Origin: Paracoccus aerius
GTDB taxonomy: Bacteria > Pseudomonadota > Alphaproteobacteria > Rhodobacterales > Rhodobacteraceae
DNA: 64,000 nucleotides
Assembly: GCF_014656455.1 (NCBI RefSeq)
Contig: NZ_BNCL01000002.1
Location: forward strand, 344,261-408,260
Reading direction: 5' to 3'
Shown: one piece after another, positions 19,183 through 26,990 of the stretch
Layout of the letters: the number at the start of each line of letters is the position of its first letter
Position numbering within the stretch: the stretch's first letter is position 1
Position numbers and translations under genes: made by a program
Notes under the pieces: model-generated
The model's database searches: none
The model's input: only the letters and a program-made list of their open reading frames with translations
What the model was told of the DNA's origin: nothing

Positions 19183-20567
19183 GCTTGCAGCAGGGCGGCC
19201 AGTTCCGCCTGTTTTTCGCGCACCAGGGCCGCGTCGCCGTCGGATTCCAGGTTCAGCCGCACCACGGGCTCGGTGTTCGACTTGCGCAGGTTGAAGCGCC
19301 AGTTCCCGAAATCCAGCGACACCCCGTCCAGGTCGTCGCGGCCTTGCGCCTGGGGTTCGTATTTCTCGATCAGCCTGGCAATTGCCGCATCGGGGTCTTC
19401 GATGTGATAGTTCGTCTCGCCCGAGGACGGATAAAGTCGCATCCGCTCTTCCAGCAGTTCGGCCAGCGTCTGGCCCTTCCTGGACAGCAGCTCGATCATC
19501 AGCAGCCAGGGGATCATGCCGCTGTCGCAGTAATAGAAGTCGCGGAAGTAATGGTGGGCCGACATCTCGCCGCCATAGATGGCGCCCACGTCGCGCATCT
19601 TGCGCTTGATGAAGGCGTGGCCGGTCTTGCTGACGACAGGCTCTCCTCCGGCTTCCTGGATCATGGCGCGGGTGTTCATGATCACGCGGGGGTCGTGGAC
19701 GACCTTCTCGCCCGGGGATTTTTCCAGGAAGGCCGCGCCCAGCAGGCCCACGATGTATTCGCCTGGGATGAAGCGGCCGTTTTCGTCGAAGAAGAAGCAA
19801 CGGTCGAAATCGCCGTCCCAGGCCACGCCCAGATCGGCCTTTTCCGCCTTCATCCTTTCGACGGTAGGGGGCTGATTCTCGTCCAGAAGCGGGTTGGGGA
19901 TGCCGTTCGGAAAGCTGCTGTCCACGTTGTGGTGCATCCGCACGAAGGTCAGCGGCGCGCCGCGCTTTTCCAGTTCCGCCGCGATGGCGTCAAAGGTCGG
20001 GCCTGCTGTGCCGTTGCCGGCATTGACCAGGATCTTCATGGGCTTCAGGACCGACACGTCCACGAAATCCGCCATGGCACGCGCGTAATCCGCGCGGGCA
20101 CCGCTGAAATCGGTGACGCTGCCCTTGGTCGCGGGCGCAAAGCTGCCGCCAGTCGCCAGTTCCACGATGGGCGGCAGTTCCGTCGCCGGATCCAGCGGGG
20201 CGGACCCGCGCCCAACGATCTTCATGCCGTTGTAGTTGATCGGGTTGTGGGATGCCGTCACCTCGATCCCGCCGTCGGTGTCGTGGAAGCCGGTGTGGAA
20301 ATACACCTCTTCGGTTCCCGCCAGGCCCAGGTCCAGCACATCTGCGCCCCCGTCCGTCAGCCCCTCGATCAGCGCGGCCGCCAGTTCGGGCGAGGATTCG
20401 CGGCTGTCGCGGCCAACGACCACGCGCTTGGCGCCGCGCGCCTGCGCAAAGGCGCGGCCAATGCGATAGGCGACATCCGCGTCCAGGTTCTTGCCCAATT
20501 CGCCGCGAACGTCATAGGCTTTGAAACAGGTGATGTCGCGATGGCCAAGATTGCCTTTGTCGCTCAT
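19179..20567 (-). CDS. manB: Phosphomannomutase/phosphoglucomutase
   Basis: Alpha-D-phosphohexomutase of 462 residues, interconverting hexose-6- and hexose-1-phosphates for sugar-nucleotide synthesis. The active-site serine loop is TASHNPINYNG, the metal loop DGDFDR, the sugar-binding loop GEMSAHHYF, and the C-terminal phosphate loop RKSNTEP. The second ATG (MSDKGNLG) is preferred because AAGGATC lies nine bases before it; an ATG two codons earlier would be too close. It links glycolytic sugars with galU in the same locus. It is convergent with the sulfotransferase and divergent from the NTF2-like gene. Whether mannose or glucose phosphate is preferred cannot be told here. Confidence 0.9.
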   Translation of the reverse strand: MSDKGNLGHRDITCFKAYDVRGELGKNLDADVAYRIGRAFAQARGAKRVVVGRDSRESSPELAAALIEGLTDGGADVLDLGLAGTEEVYFHTGFHDTDGGIEVTASHNPINYNGMKIVGRGSAPLDPATELPPIVELATGGSFAPATKGSVTDFSGARADYARAMADFVDVSVLKPMKILVNAGNGTAGPTFDAIAAELEKRGAPLTFVRMHHNVDSSFPNGIPNPLLDENQPPTVERMKAEKADLGVAWDGDFDRCFFFDENGRFIPGEYIVGLLGAAFLEKSPGEKVVHDPRVIMNTRAMIQEAGGEPVVSKTGHAFIKRKMRDVGAIYGGEMSAHHYFRDFYYCDSGMIPWLLMIELLSRKGQTLAELLEERMRLYPSSGETNYHIEDPDAAIARLIEKYEPQAQGRDDLDGVSLDFGNWRFNLRKSNTEPVVRLNLESDGDAALVREKQAELAALLQA

Positions 20568-20614
20568 GGGCATGATCCTTGCTGAACAGTCGAATTGACC
20601 AAGCGCTAACAGGA

Positions 20615-20634
20615 CGCCTTGGAATTACAAGGCG
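20615..20634. repeat. 7-bp inverted repeat in divergent promoter region
   Basis: CGCCTTG (20615-20621) and CAAGGCG (20628-20634) with a 6-base AT-rich spacer lie between the divergent phosphohexomutase and NTF2-like genes. It could be an operator for either side. Confidence 0.4.
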
Positions 20635-20707
20635 GATCTGGTCCCTCTGGTCTAGGTGACTGCAAACGCGAAGGGCGCTAAAACCGTTCCCGATGAAGGA
20701 GATGCCC

Positions 20708-21109
20708 ATGGATACCAAGACCCTGATCGCCGCCTATTACGACGCCTTCAACGCAGGCCGCACAGACGACATGCTGGACCTGCTGCACGATGAGGTCGAG
20801 CATCACGTGAACGAGGGCGGCATCCGAAAGGGCAAGGCGCTGTTTGCGGACTTCAACCGGCACATGACGGAAAGCTACAAGGAAAACCTGACCGACATGG
20901 TGATCTTCGCCAACGAGGCGGGCGACCGCGCGGCGGCGGAATTCGTGGTGAACGGCACCTATCTGAAGACCGACGAAGGCCTGCCCGAGGCGAAGGGCCA
21001 GACCTATCGCCTGCCTGCGGGCAGCTTCTTCACCATCCGCGACGGCAAGATCGCCCGCGTCACCACCTATTACAACCTGGCCGACTGGACGCGGCAGGTC
21101 AGCCAATGA
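20708..21109 (+). CDS. NTF2-like / SnoaL-fold protein
   Basis: Small protein of 133 residues with the pattern of the nuclear-transport-factor-2-like superfamily. It shows an N-terminal helix pair (TLIAAYYDAFNAGRTDDMLDLLHDEVEHHVNEGG) and a beta-sheet with conserved His residues, as in SnoaL and ketosteroid-isomerase-like proteins. The start follows AAGGAG by six bases; two earlier in-frame ATGs overlap that ribosome site. Its stop overlaps the next start (ATGA), and a nitrilase follows, so the three proteins likely act together. The substrate is unknown. A small-molecule isomerase, hydrolase or binding function is the family expectation. Confidence 0.75.
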   Translation: MDTKTLIAAYYDAFNAGRTDDMLDLLHDEVEHHVNEGGIRKGKALFADFNRHMTESYKENLTDMVIFANEAGDRAAAEFVVNGTYLKTDEGLPEAKGQTYRLPAGSFFTIRDGKIARVTTYYNLADWTRQVSQ

Positions 21110-21690
21110 CGGTCACGACGCGCGTCCTGACCGCCGGGGCGCTGGCCGCCGCGCTGGAAGACGTCGCGCGTCTGCGCATCCGCGTGTTTCGCGATTTCCC
21201 TTATCTTTACGACGGCGACGCGGATTACGAACGCGATTACCTGCGCGCCTACCAGTCGCCCGGCGCGGTGGTCGTGGCCGCGATGGATGGCGAACGGATC
21301 GTGGGGGCAGCCACCGGCGCGCCCATGACCGATCACGCCGCCGATTTTGCGGCGGCCTTCGCGGACCGGCCCGAGCCGCTGGACCAGATCTTCTACTGCG
21401 CCGAATCGGTGCTTTTGCCCGAATACCGCGGCCACGGGATCGGCCATGCCTTCTTCGACGCGCGGGAAGCCCATGCGCGCAGCCTGGGCCTGACCTACAG
21501 CGCCTTTTGCAGCGTCATTCGTCCTGCCGACCATCCTGTCCGGCCCGCCGGCTATCGCCCGCTGGACGACTTCTGGCGCAAGCGGGGGTACGCGCCGCTG
21601 CCGGGCGTCGTCGCGCGCTTTTCCTGGAAGGATCTGGACGAGCCTGCCGAGACTGAAAAACCCCTGCAATTCTGGATGAGACAGCTTTGA
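21106..21690 (+). CDS. GNAT-family N-acetyltransferase
   Basis: 194-residue GCN5-related acyltransferase. The acetyl-CoA-binding motif A is visible as ESVLLPEYRGHGIGHAFFDAREAHARSLG, with the R/Q-x-x-G-x-G/A pattern in YRGHGIGHA. It overlaps both neighbours by four bases (ATGA at the start, TTGA at the end), so the NTF2-like, GNAT and nitrilase genes form a coupled operon. The acceptor amine is unknown. The nitrilase next door could hydrolyse a related amide, suggesting a small amine or amino acid as shared substrate, but this is inference. Confidence 0.8.
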   Translation: MTVTTRVLTAGALAAALEDVARLRIRVFRDFPYLYDGDADYERDYLRAYQSPGAVVVAAMDGERIVGAATGAPMTDHAADFAAAFADRPEPLDQIFYCAESVLLPEYRGHGIGHAFFDAREAHARSLGLTYSAFCSVIRPADHPVRPAGYRPLDDFWRKRGYAPLPGVVARFSWKDLDEPAETEKPLQFWMRQL

Positions 21691-22544
21691 AGATCGCCGC
21701 CGCCGCCTATCCGATCGACTGGTTCGACAGCTTCGCCGACTACGAGGCCAAGCTGACCCGATGGGTCGGGGATGCGGAGGGGGCGGATCTGCTGGTCTTT
21801 CCCGAATACGGCGCGATGGAGCTTGCCTCGCTGGGTGGGCGCGGCGTGGCGGGCGACCTCGAGGCGTCCCTGCACGAGGTGGCGCGGCACTGGCCGCAGA
21901 TCCAGACTGTGCATCAGCGCCTGGCGGAAAGGCATGGCTGCCACATCCTTGGCGCGTCCGGTCCTGTCTTCGACGGGCGGCGCCCGGTCAATCGCGCGAT
22001 CCTCTATGGTCCCCAGGGCATCATCGGCCACCAGGACAAGCAGATCATGACCCGGTTCGAGCGCGAGGACTGGGACGTGATCGGTGCCCCCGGCCTCCGG
22101 GTCTTCGATACGGCCTTGGGCCGGATCGGCATCCTGATCTGCTATGACAGCGAATTTCCCCTTTTGGCGCGCGTGCTGGCCCAGGCGGGGGTGGAACTGC
22201 TGCTGGTGCCAAGCTGCACCGACACGGTGGCGGGCTTTTCCCGCGTCCGCATCGGGGCCATGGCCCGGGCGCTTGAAAGCCAGTGCGTCGTGGTGCAGGC
22301 GCCGACGGTGGGGCCGTGCGACTGGATGCCCGCGCTTGACGAAAACCGCGGTCGGGCGGCGATCTATGGCCCGCCGGACGGCTTCTGGCCCGAAACCGGC
22401 ATCATTGCAGAAGGCCCCATGGACCAGCCGGGCTGGGTCATGGCGGATGTCGATCTGTCCCGCGTCGGCGAAAGCCGGCGCAACGGCGCGGTTCTGCCCT
22501 TTGCCCATTGGCCGGAAAGCGATGGCGTGGGCCTGACGCGCTGA
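21687..22544 (+). CDS. Carbon-nitrogen hydrolase (nitrilase superfamily)
   Basis: 285-residue hydrolase with the Glu-Lys-Cys triad of the nitrilase superfamily: E40 in VFPEYGAME, K118 in HQDKQIMTRF and C152 in GILICYDSEFP. Such enzymes cleave amides, carbamates or nitriles. The reading begins with a TTG that overlaps the stop of the GNAT gene (TTGA). No in-frame ATG exists nearby, and MKIAAAAYP is a natural family start. The sequence looks closer to aliphatic amidase/omega-amidase-like members than to true nitrilases. It is the last gene of the three-gene operon; arfB follows after a gap. Confidence 0.85.
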   Translation: MKIAAAAYPIDWFDSFADYEAKLTRWVGDAEGADLLVFPEYGAMELASLGGRGVAGDLEASLHEVARHWPQIQTVHQRLAERHGCHILGASGPVFDGRRPVNRAILYGPQGIIGHQDKQIMTRFEREDWDVIGAPGLRVFDTALGRIGILICYDSEFPLLARVLAQAGVELLLVPSCTDTVAGFSRVRIGAMARALESQCVVVQAPTVGPCDWMPALDENRGRAAIYGPPDGFWPETGIIAEGPMDQPGWVMADVDLSRVGESRRNGAVLPFAHWPESDGVGLTR

Positions 22545-22629
22545 CCGGGGCGGCAACCTTTCCCTGATCGGGCGGTTTATTCACCGCGGCCTCTGTTCAC
22601 CGCGCCGATCCGTGCCATAGTGCCTGTCC

Positions 22630-23052
22630 ATGCTGCATATCAATGACAAGATCACCATCGAGGAATGGGAGCTGACCGAACAGTTCACCAGATCCCAGGG
22701 GCCGGGCGGGCAGAACGTCAACAAGGTCGAAACCGCGGTCGAACTGCGGTTCGAGGCCGCGCGATCCCCGAATCTGCCCGACCCCGTGAAGCGCCGCCTA
22801 GAACGGCTGGCGGGGCGGCGGTGGACGCGTGACGGCGCGGTGGTGGTCCTGTCGCAGGAAACCCGCAGCCAGGCCCGCAACCGCGAAATCGCCCGCGAAA
22901 GGATGGCCGAATTGATCAGGTGCGCGGCCGAGCCCGTCAAGCGCCGCGTCGCCACCAAGCCCACCTGGGGCAGCCAGTTGCGCCGCCTGAAGGCCAAGTC
23001 CACGCGCGGAGAGGTCAAGGCCCTGCGCGGCAGGGTCGAGGACGGCGAATGA
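22630..23052 (+). CDS. arfB: Alternative ribosome-rescue factor ArfB (peptidyl-tRNA hydrolase)
   Basis: 140-residue release-factor-like protein. The GGQ motif at residues 26-28 (RSQGPGGQNVNK) catalyses peptidyl-tRNA hydrolysis. The basic C-terminal tail (KRRVATKPTWGSQLRRLKAKS...GEVKALRGR) is the kind that inserts into the empty mRNA channel of stalled ribosomes. The length matches ArfB/YaeJ rather than RF1 or RF2, and the codon-recognition domain is absent. The stop overlaps the next start (ATGA), which links it to a NUDIX hydrolase. Confidence 0.93.
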   Translation: MLHINDKITIEEWELTEQFTRSQGPGGQNVNKVETAVELRFEAARSPNLPDPVKRRLERLAGRRWTRDGAVVVLSQETRSQARNREIARERMAELIRCAAEPVKRRVATKPTWGSQLRRLKAKSTRGEVKALRGRVEDGE

Positions 23053-23501
23053 CGGCGTGGTGGCGGTGGCTGGGAATCCTGTTCGGACGCCGTCCCCCCG
23101 CGATGCAGGTGGGCGCCGTCTGCCGTTGCCCCCGGACCGGGGATGTCGTGCTGATCACCAGCCGGGGCACCGGCCGCTGGGTCATCCCGAAGGGCTGGCC
23201 GATGGAGGGCAAGACCCTGTCCGCCGCCGCCGCGACCGAGGCCTGGGAGGAGGCGGGCGTCGAGGGACAGGTCCAGGATGCCGAACTGGGCCGCTATCGT
23301 TATGACAAGGAACAGGACCGGGGCTATTCCGTGCCGGTCGAGGTCCGGGTCTTCCTGCTGGATGCGGAACGGCTGCGCCGCGATTTCCCCGAAGCCAAGC
23401 AGCGCAAGCGCCGCTGGTTCCCCCCGGCCGAGGCTGCGCGCCTGGTAGCCGAACCCGGCTTGCAACAGATCCTGCTTGCATTGCCCCCCGCCGGCGGCTG
23501 A
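23049..23501 (+). CDS. NUDIX hydrolase
   Basis: 150-residue NUDIX-fold protein, possibly of the diphosphoinositol-polyphosphate/Ap4A-phosphatase-like subgroup. The Nudix box is recognisable in KGWPMEGKTLSAAAATEAWEEAG. The usual Arg of the REUxEE core is replaced by Thr (TEAWEEAG), while the metal-binding glutamates remain. The N-terminus (MTAWWRWLGILFGRRPP) is hydrophobic and basic. It starts at an ATG overlapping the arfB stop. The substrate, likely a nucleoside diphosphate linked to another moiety, cannot be read from sequence. PiT phosphate-transporter coding begins ten bases later. Confidence 0.8.
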   Translation: MTAWWRWLGILFGRRPPAMQVGAVCRCPRTGDVVLITSRGTGRWVIPKGWPMEGKTLSAAAATEAWEEAGVEGQVQDAELGRYRYDKEQDRGYSVPVEVRVFLLDAERLRRDFPEAKQRKRRWFPPAEAARLVAEPGLQQILLALPPAGG

Positions 23502-23510
23502 CATCGGGGC

Positions 23511-24950
23511 ATGAAGCGGCCCGACCGACAATTCGAGGTGCTGGACAAGGACTTGCGGCGGATCACCGTCGCCGAGGCCGCGCAGTTCCATGCCGTCCGG
23601 CCCGTCCTGCGGCTGGGGTCGGTCATCCTGCTGGGCGTTGCCCTGTTGTTTCTGGCCCTTGCCCTGACAGGGCGGCAGCCGGGGCTGGTCGCCATCGGCG
23701 CGGGTTTCCTTGTGGCGGGCTGGCTGGGCCTGTCGATCGGGGCCAACGACATTGCGAACTCGCTTGGCCCGGCGGTGGGGGCGGGGGCCATCGCCATCGG
23801 GCCGGGGCTTCTGCTGGTGGGTCTGGCGGAAATCGCGGGCGCGGTCCTGGCCGGTCATGTGGTCGCGCATCGGCTTGCGGGCGGGATTATCGATCCGGGC
23901 GTCCTGGAGAATGCCGCGCAGGGGCAGGTGATGATGCTTGCCGCGCTGATCGGGGCCGCGGCCTGGATCACCGTCGCCACGGCGGCCAGCCTGCCCGTCT
24001 CGACCTCGCATTCGATCGTCGGCGCCATCGCCGGGGCAGGCTTTGCCGCCGCCGGGGCCTCGGCGCTGTCCTGGGGCGGCATCCTGTCCATCGCCCTCGC
24101 ATGGGTCGTGACGCCCTTCGCGTCGGCGCTGCTGGCGGGCGCGCTTTTGACGCTGTTGCGCATTCGCGTGGCCGAGGCGCCCGACCGCCTTGCCGCCGCA
24201 CGGGCCTGGCTGCCGCCGCTGGTGGGGGCGATGGTCGGGCTGTTCGTCGCCTATGTCGCGACCCTGTTGCCCGCCTTGTCCCTGCGCCTGCCCATGGCCC
24301 TGCTGCCCGGCATCGCCGCCGGGCTGGCGGTGGCGCTGCTGATGCGCCGCAGGCTGGCCAAGGTCCTGTCCGATGCCGACGAGAAGCCCGGCATGAAGCG
24401 CATCCTGCGCCAGCCGCTGCTGTTTGCGGCCGTGATGATGGGCTTTGCTCATGGCGCGGGCGATGCGGGCAACGTGGCCGGGCCGCTTCTGGTGATCCTG
24501 ATGCCGTCGCAAGACGGAAGCGTGCAGGTGCCGCTGGCGATGCTGGCGCTTGCGGGGGCCACCATCGCCCTGGGTGCCATCCTGTTCGGCCGCCGCCTTG
24601 TCGGCATGGTCAGCGAGGGGATCACCCGCCTGAACCCGGTCCGCGCCTTCTGCATCACGCTGGCCACGGCGATGATCGTGCTGGTCGCGTCGGGGCTGGG
24701 CCTGCCGGTGTCGTCGACCCATGTGGCCGTCGGCGGGGTCTTCGGCGTGGGCTTCGTGCGCGAGATGCTGGACCGGCGCAGCAATGCCAAGCGTGCCGCC
24801 CCCCTGCCGGCCGAGGAACGCCGCCGCCGGATGCTGATCCGCCGGAGCCATGTCGCGACCATCACCGTGGCTTGGATGGTGACGGTCCCGATCACGGCCC
24901 TGCTGGGCGCGCTGTGTTGCCTGGCGATGCTGCGGGTCACGGGCGTCTGA
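23511..24950 (+). CDS. pitA: Inorganic phosphate transporter, PiT family
   Basis: 479-residue inner-membrane phosphate/cation symporter. The duplicated PiT signature is clear: SIGANDIANSLGPAVGAGA in the first half and AHGAGDAGNVAGPL in the second. VSTSHSIVGAI and VSSTHVAVGGVFGVG are the paired repeats. Around ten or more hydrophobic helices separated by a cytoplasmic loop (RRRLAKVLSDADEKPGMKR) fit the family. PiT proteins carry metal-phosphate with protons and act as low-affinity, constitutive uptake. It directly follows the NUDIX gene and is convergent with pncB, five bases apart. Confidence 0.93.
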   Translation: MKRPDRQFEVLDKDLRRITVAEAAQFHAVRPVLRLGSVILLGVALLFLALALTGRQPGLVAIGAGFLVAGWLGLSIGANDIANSLGPAVGAGAIAIGPGLLLVGLAEIAGAVLAGHVVAHRLAGGIIDPGVLENAAQGQVMMLAALIGAAAWITVATAASLPVSTSHSIVGAIAGAGFAAAGASALSWGGILSIALAWVVTPFASALLAGALLTLLRIRVAEAPDRLAAARAWLPPLVGAMVGLFVAYVATLLPALSLRLPMALLPGIAAGLAVALLMRRRLAKVLSDADEKPGMKRILRQPLLFAAVMMGFAHGAGDAGNVAGPLLVILMPSQDGSVQVPLAMLALAGATIALGAILFGRRLVGMVSEGITRLNPVRAFCITLATAMIVLVASGLGLPVSSTHVAVGGVFGVGFVREMLDRRSNAKRAAPLPAEERRRRMLIRRSHVATITVAWMVTVPITALLGALCCLAMLRVTGV

Positions 24951-24955
24951 ACGCC

Positions 24956-26248
24956 CTAGACCACCACATCCACTGCGGATTGCTGTCCCACATCGAAGAC
25001 GCGCCGGTAACGCGCGATCTCGGCGGCAGGGCCAGTGGCCTTGGCCGGGTTGTCCGACAGCTTGACGGTCGGGCGGCCGTTGGCCGAGACTGCCTTGCAG
25101 ACCAGGCTGAAGGGCGCCAGCCCGTCGCCTGCCACCAGCCCCCGGAAATCGTTCGTCAGCAGCGTGCCCCAGCCGAAGCTGACCTTGACGCGGCCGTGGA
25201 AGCGGCGGTGCAGTTCGGCGATCTTGTCCACGTCCAGCCCGTCCGAGAAGATGACCAGCTTCTTCGTCGGATCCTCGCCCCGGTCCTGCCACCAGCGGAT
25301 CGCGGTCTCGGCCCCCGTTGCTGGATCGCCGCTGTCGATGCGGATGCCGGTCCAGCCGGCCAGCCAGTCCGGCGCGCCGGCAAGGAAGCCCTCGGTCCCG
25401 TAGGTGTCGGGCAGGATCATGCGCAGGTTGCCGTCGTGCTCCTCGTGCCAATCGGCCAGCACCCTGTAGGGGGCCTGGCGCAGTTCCTGGTCCGTATCGG
25501 CCAGGGCGGCATAGACCATCGGCAGCTCATGGGCATTGGTGCCGATCGCCTCGATGTCGCGGCGCATGGCGATCAGGCAGTTCGAAGTGCCGGTGAAGCG
25601 TTCGCCCAGGCCCTCGATCATGGCCTGCACGGCCCAGTCCTGCCACAGGAAGCTGTGGCGGCGGCGGGTGCCGAAATCGGCGATCCGCAGATCGGGCATC
25701 TCGCGCAGCTTCTCGATCTTTTCCCACAGCCGGGTCATGGCGCGGGCATAAAGCACCTGAAGCTCGAACCGGCCGAGGGTCGCCAGGACCGCGCGGGACC
25801 GCAACTCCATCAGGATGGCGAGGGCCGGGATCTCCCACATCATGACCTCGGGCCAGCGGCCCTCGAAGGTCAGTTCATACTGTCCGTCGCGCTTTTCCAG
25901 GTGATAGGGCGGCAGGCGCAGGTTCTCCAGGAACTCCATGAAATCCGGGCGGAACATCTGGCGCTTGCCGTAGAAGGTGTTGCCGCGAAGCCAGGTGCCC
26001 TCGCCGCGCGACAGCCGCAGGCTTCGCACATGGTCAAGCTGCTCGCGCAGCTCGCCCTCGTCGATCAGGTCGGCCAGGCGGATCGACCGGGTGCGGTTGA
26101 TCAGGCTGAAGCAGACCGTCGTGTCGGGGCGGTTGCGAAAGATCGACTGGCACATCAACAGCTTGTAGAAGTCGGTGTCGATCAGCGACCGGACGATCGG
26201 GTCGATCTTCCATTTGTGGTTGTAGACGCGGGTGGCGATATCGACCAT
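24956..26248 (-). CDS. pncB: Nicotinate phosphoribosyltransferase
   Basis: 430-residue enzyme of NAD salvage that joins nicotinate and PRPP, with ATP hydrolysis, to nicotinate mononucleotide. Family blocks are [16 protein letters not shown] at the N-terminus, FGTRRRHSF (nicotinate and PRPP contact), GTSNCLIAM, and [20 protein letters not shown] with the Asp-rich PRPP site. [14 protein letters not shown] lies near the C-terminus. It starts six bases after the stop of pncA on the same strand, so pncA and pncB form an operon that turns nicotinamide into nicotinate mononucleotide. Confidence 0.95.
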   Translation of the reverse strand: MVDIATRVYNHKWKIDPIVRSLIDTDFYKLLMCQSIFRNRPDTTVCFSLINRTRSIRLADLIDEGELREQLDHVRSLRLSRGEGTWLRGNTFYGKRQMFRPDFMEFLENLRLPPYHLEKRDGQYELTFEGRWPEVMMWEIPALAILMELRSRAVLATLGRFELQVLYARAMTRLWEKIEKLREMPDLRIADFGTRRRHSFLWQDWAVQAMIEGLGERFTGTSNCLIAMRRDIEAIGTNAHELPMVYAALADTDQELRQAPYRVLADWHEEHDGNLRMILPDTYGTEGFLAGAPDWLAGWTGIRIDSGDPATGAETAIRWWQDRGEDPTKKLVIFSDGLDVDKIAELHRRFHGRVKVSFGWGTLLTNDFRGLVAGDGLAPFSLVCKAVSANGRPTVKLSDNPAKATGPAAEIARYRRVFDVGQQSAVDVVV

Positions 26249-26254
26249 CGGCCC

Positions 26255-26851
26255 TTACTCCAGGTTGACGCCGGCGGCGCGCATGTCGGCGCGGGCCCGG
26301 TCGCGGCTGCCGTCCAGGTCGATGGCGCGGGTCGCCGCCTCGATCACGGTGGCGGTGAAGCCCAGGCGGGCAGCGTCGATCGCGCTCCAGGCGACGCAGA
26401 AATCATGGGCCAGGCCCACAAAGGTCAAGTCGGACAGTCCCCGGTCGCGCAGGTAGCCGGCAAGGCCGGTGGGCGTGGCGCGGTCGTTCTCGAAGAAGGC
26501 CGAATAGCTGTCGATGCCGGGGCGGAAGCCCTTGCGGATCACCAGGTCGGCGCGGGACAGGTCAAGCCCGGGGTGGAAATCCGCGCCCGGTGTGTCGATC
26601 ACGCAATGGTCGGGCCATAGCACCTGCGGGCCATAGGGCATCTGCGTCAGGCTGAAGGGCGCGGTCCCCGGGTGATTTGATGCAAAACTGGCATGGTCGG
26701 CGGGGTGCCAGTCCTGGGTCAGCACGACCGCGCCGAAATCGCGCATCAGCGCATTGATGGGCGTGACGATGTCATCCCCGCCCGCCACGGCAAGCGCGCC
26801 GCCGGGGCAGAAGTCGGTCTGCATGTCGATGACAATCAGGGCGGTGGTCAT
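26255..26851 (-). CDS. pncA: Nicotinamidase
   Basis: 198-residue isochorismatase-fold amidase converting nicotinamide to nicotinate. The catalytic Asp is in IDMQTDFCPGGAL, the metal-binding residues in DWHPADHASF, and the nucleophilic Cys in GLAHDFCVAW. The typical Lys region (VIRKGF) is present. It is the first gene of the pncA-pncB unit. The 139-base divergent gap toward the DASS transporter gene contains a near-palindrome around TTTTGGATTATCC. Confidence 0.95.
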   Translation of the reverse strand: MTTALIVIDMQTDFCPGGALAVAGGDDIVTPINALMRDFGAVVLTQDWHPADHASFASNHPGTAPFSLTQMPYGPQVLWPDHCVIDTPGADFHPGLDLSRADLVIRKGFRPGIDSYSAFFENDRATPTGLAGYLRDRGLSDLTFVGLAHDFCVAWSAIDAARLGFTATVIEAATRAIDLDGSRDRARADMRAAGVNLE

Positions 26852-26940
26852 GCGGGGGCCTTCTTTCTGGAACGCGGCAACTAGACCGGCGTGGGCTGGT
26901 GATCGTCAAGGGCTGACCGCGACGGTGGCGGAAATGCAGC

Positions 26941-26957
26941 TTTTGGATTATCCAGAA
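26941..26957. repeat. Near-palindrome upstream of the DASS transporter
   Basis: TTTTGGATTATCCAGAA folds on a central T (GGAT/ATCC plus outer T-A pairs with one wobble). It lies about 35 bases before the transporter start in the divergent pncA gap. It may be an operator; support is structural only. Confidence 0.3.
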
Positions 26958-26990
26958 AAGGGAGCAAGGATAAGGGAGAAGGGAGGAACG

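Noticed and set aside
22581..25451. A 956-codon open frame on the minus strand opposite arfB, the NUDIX gene and pitA
   Set aside because: Antisense to three clear genes and made of low-complexity Arg/Gly/Gln stretches, so not coding.
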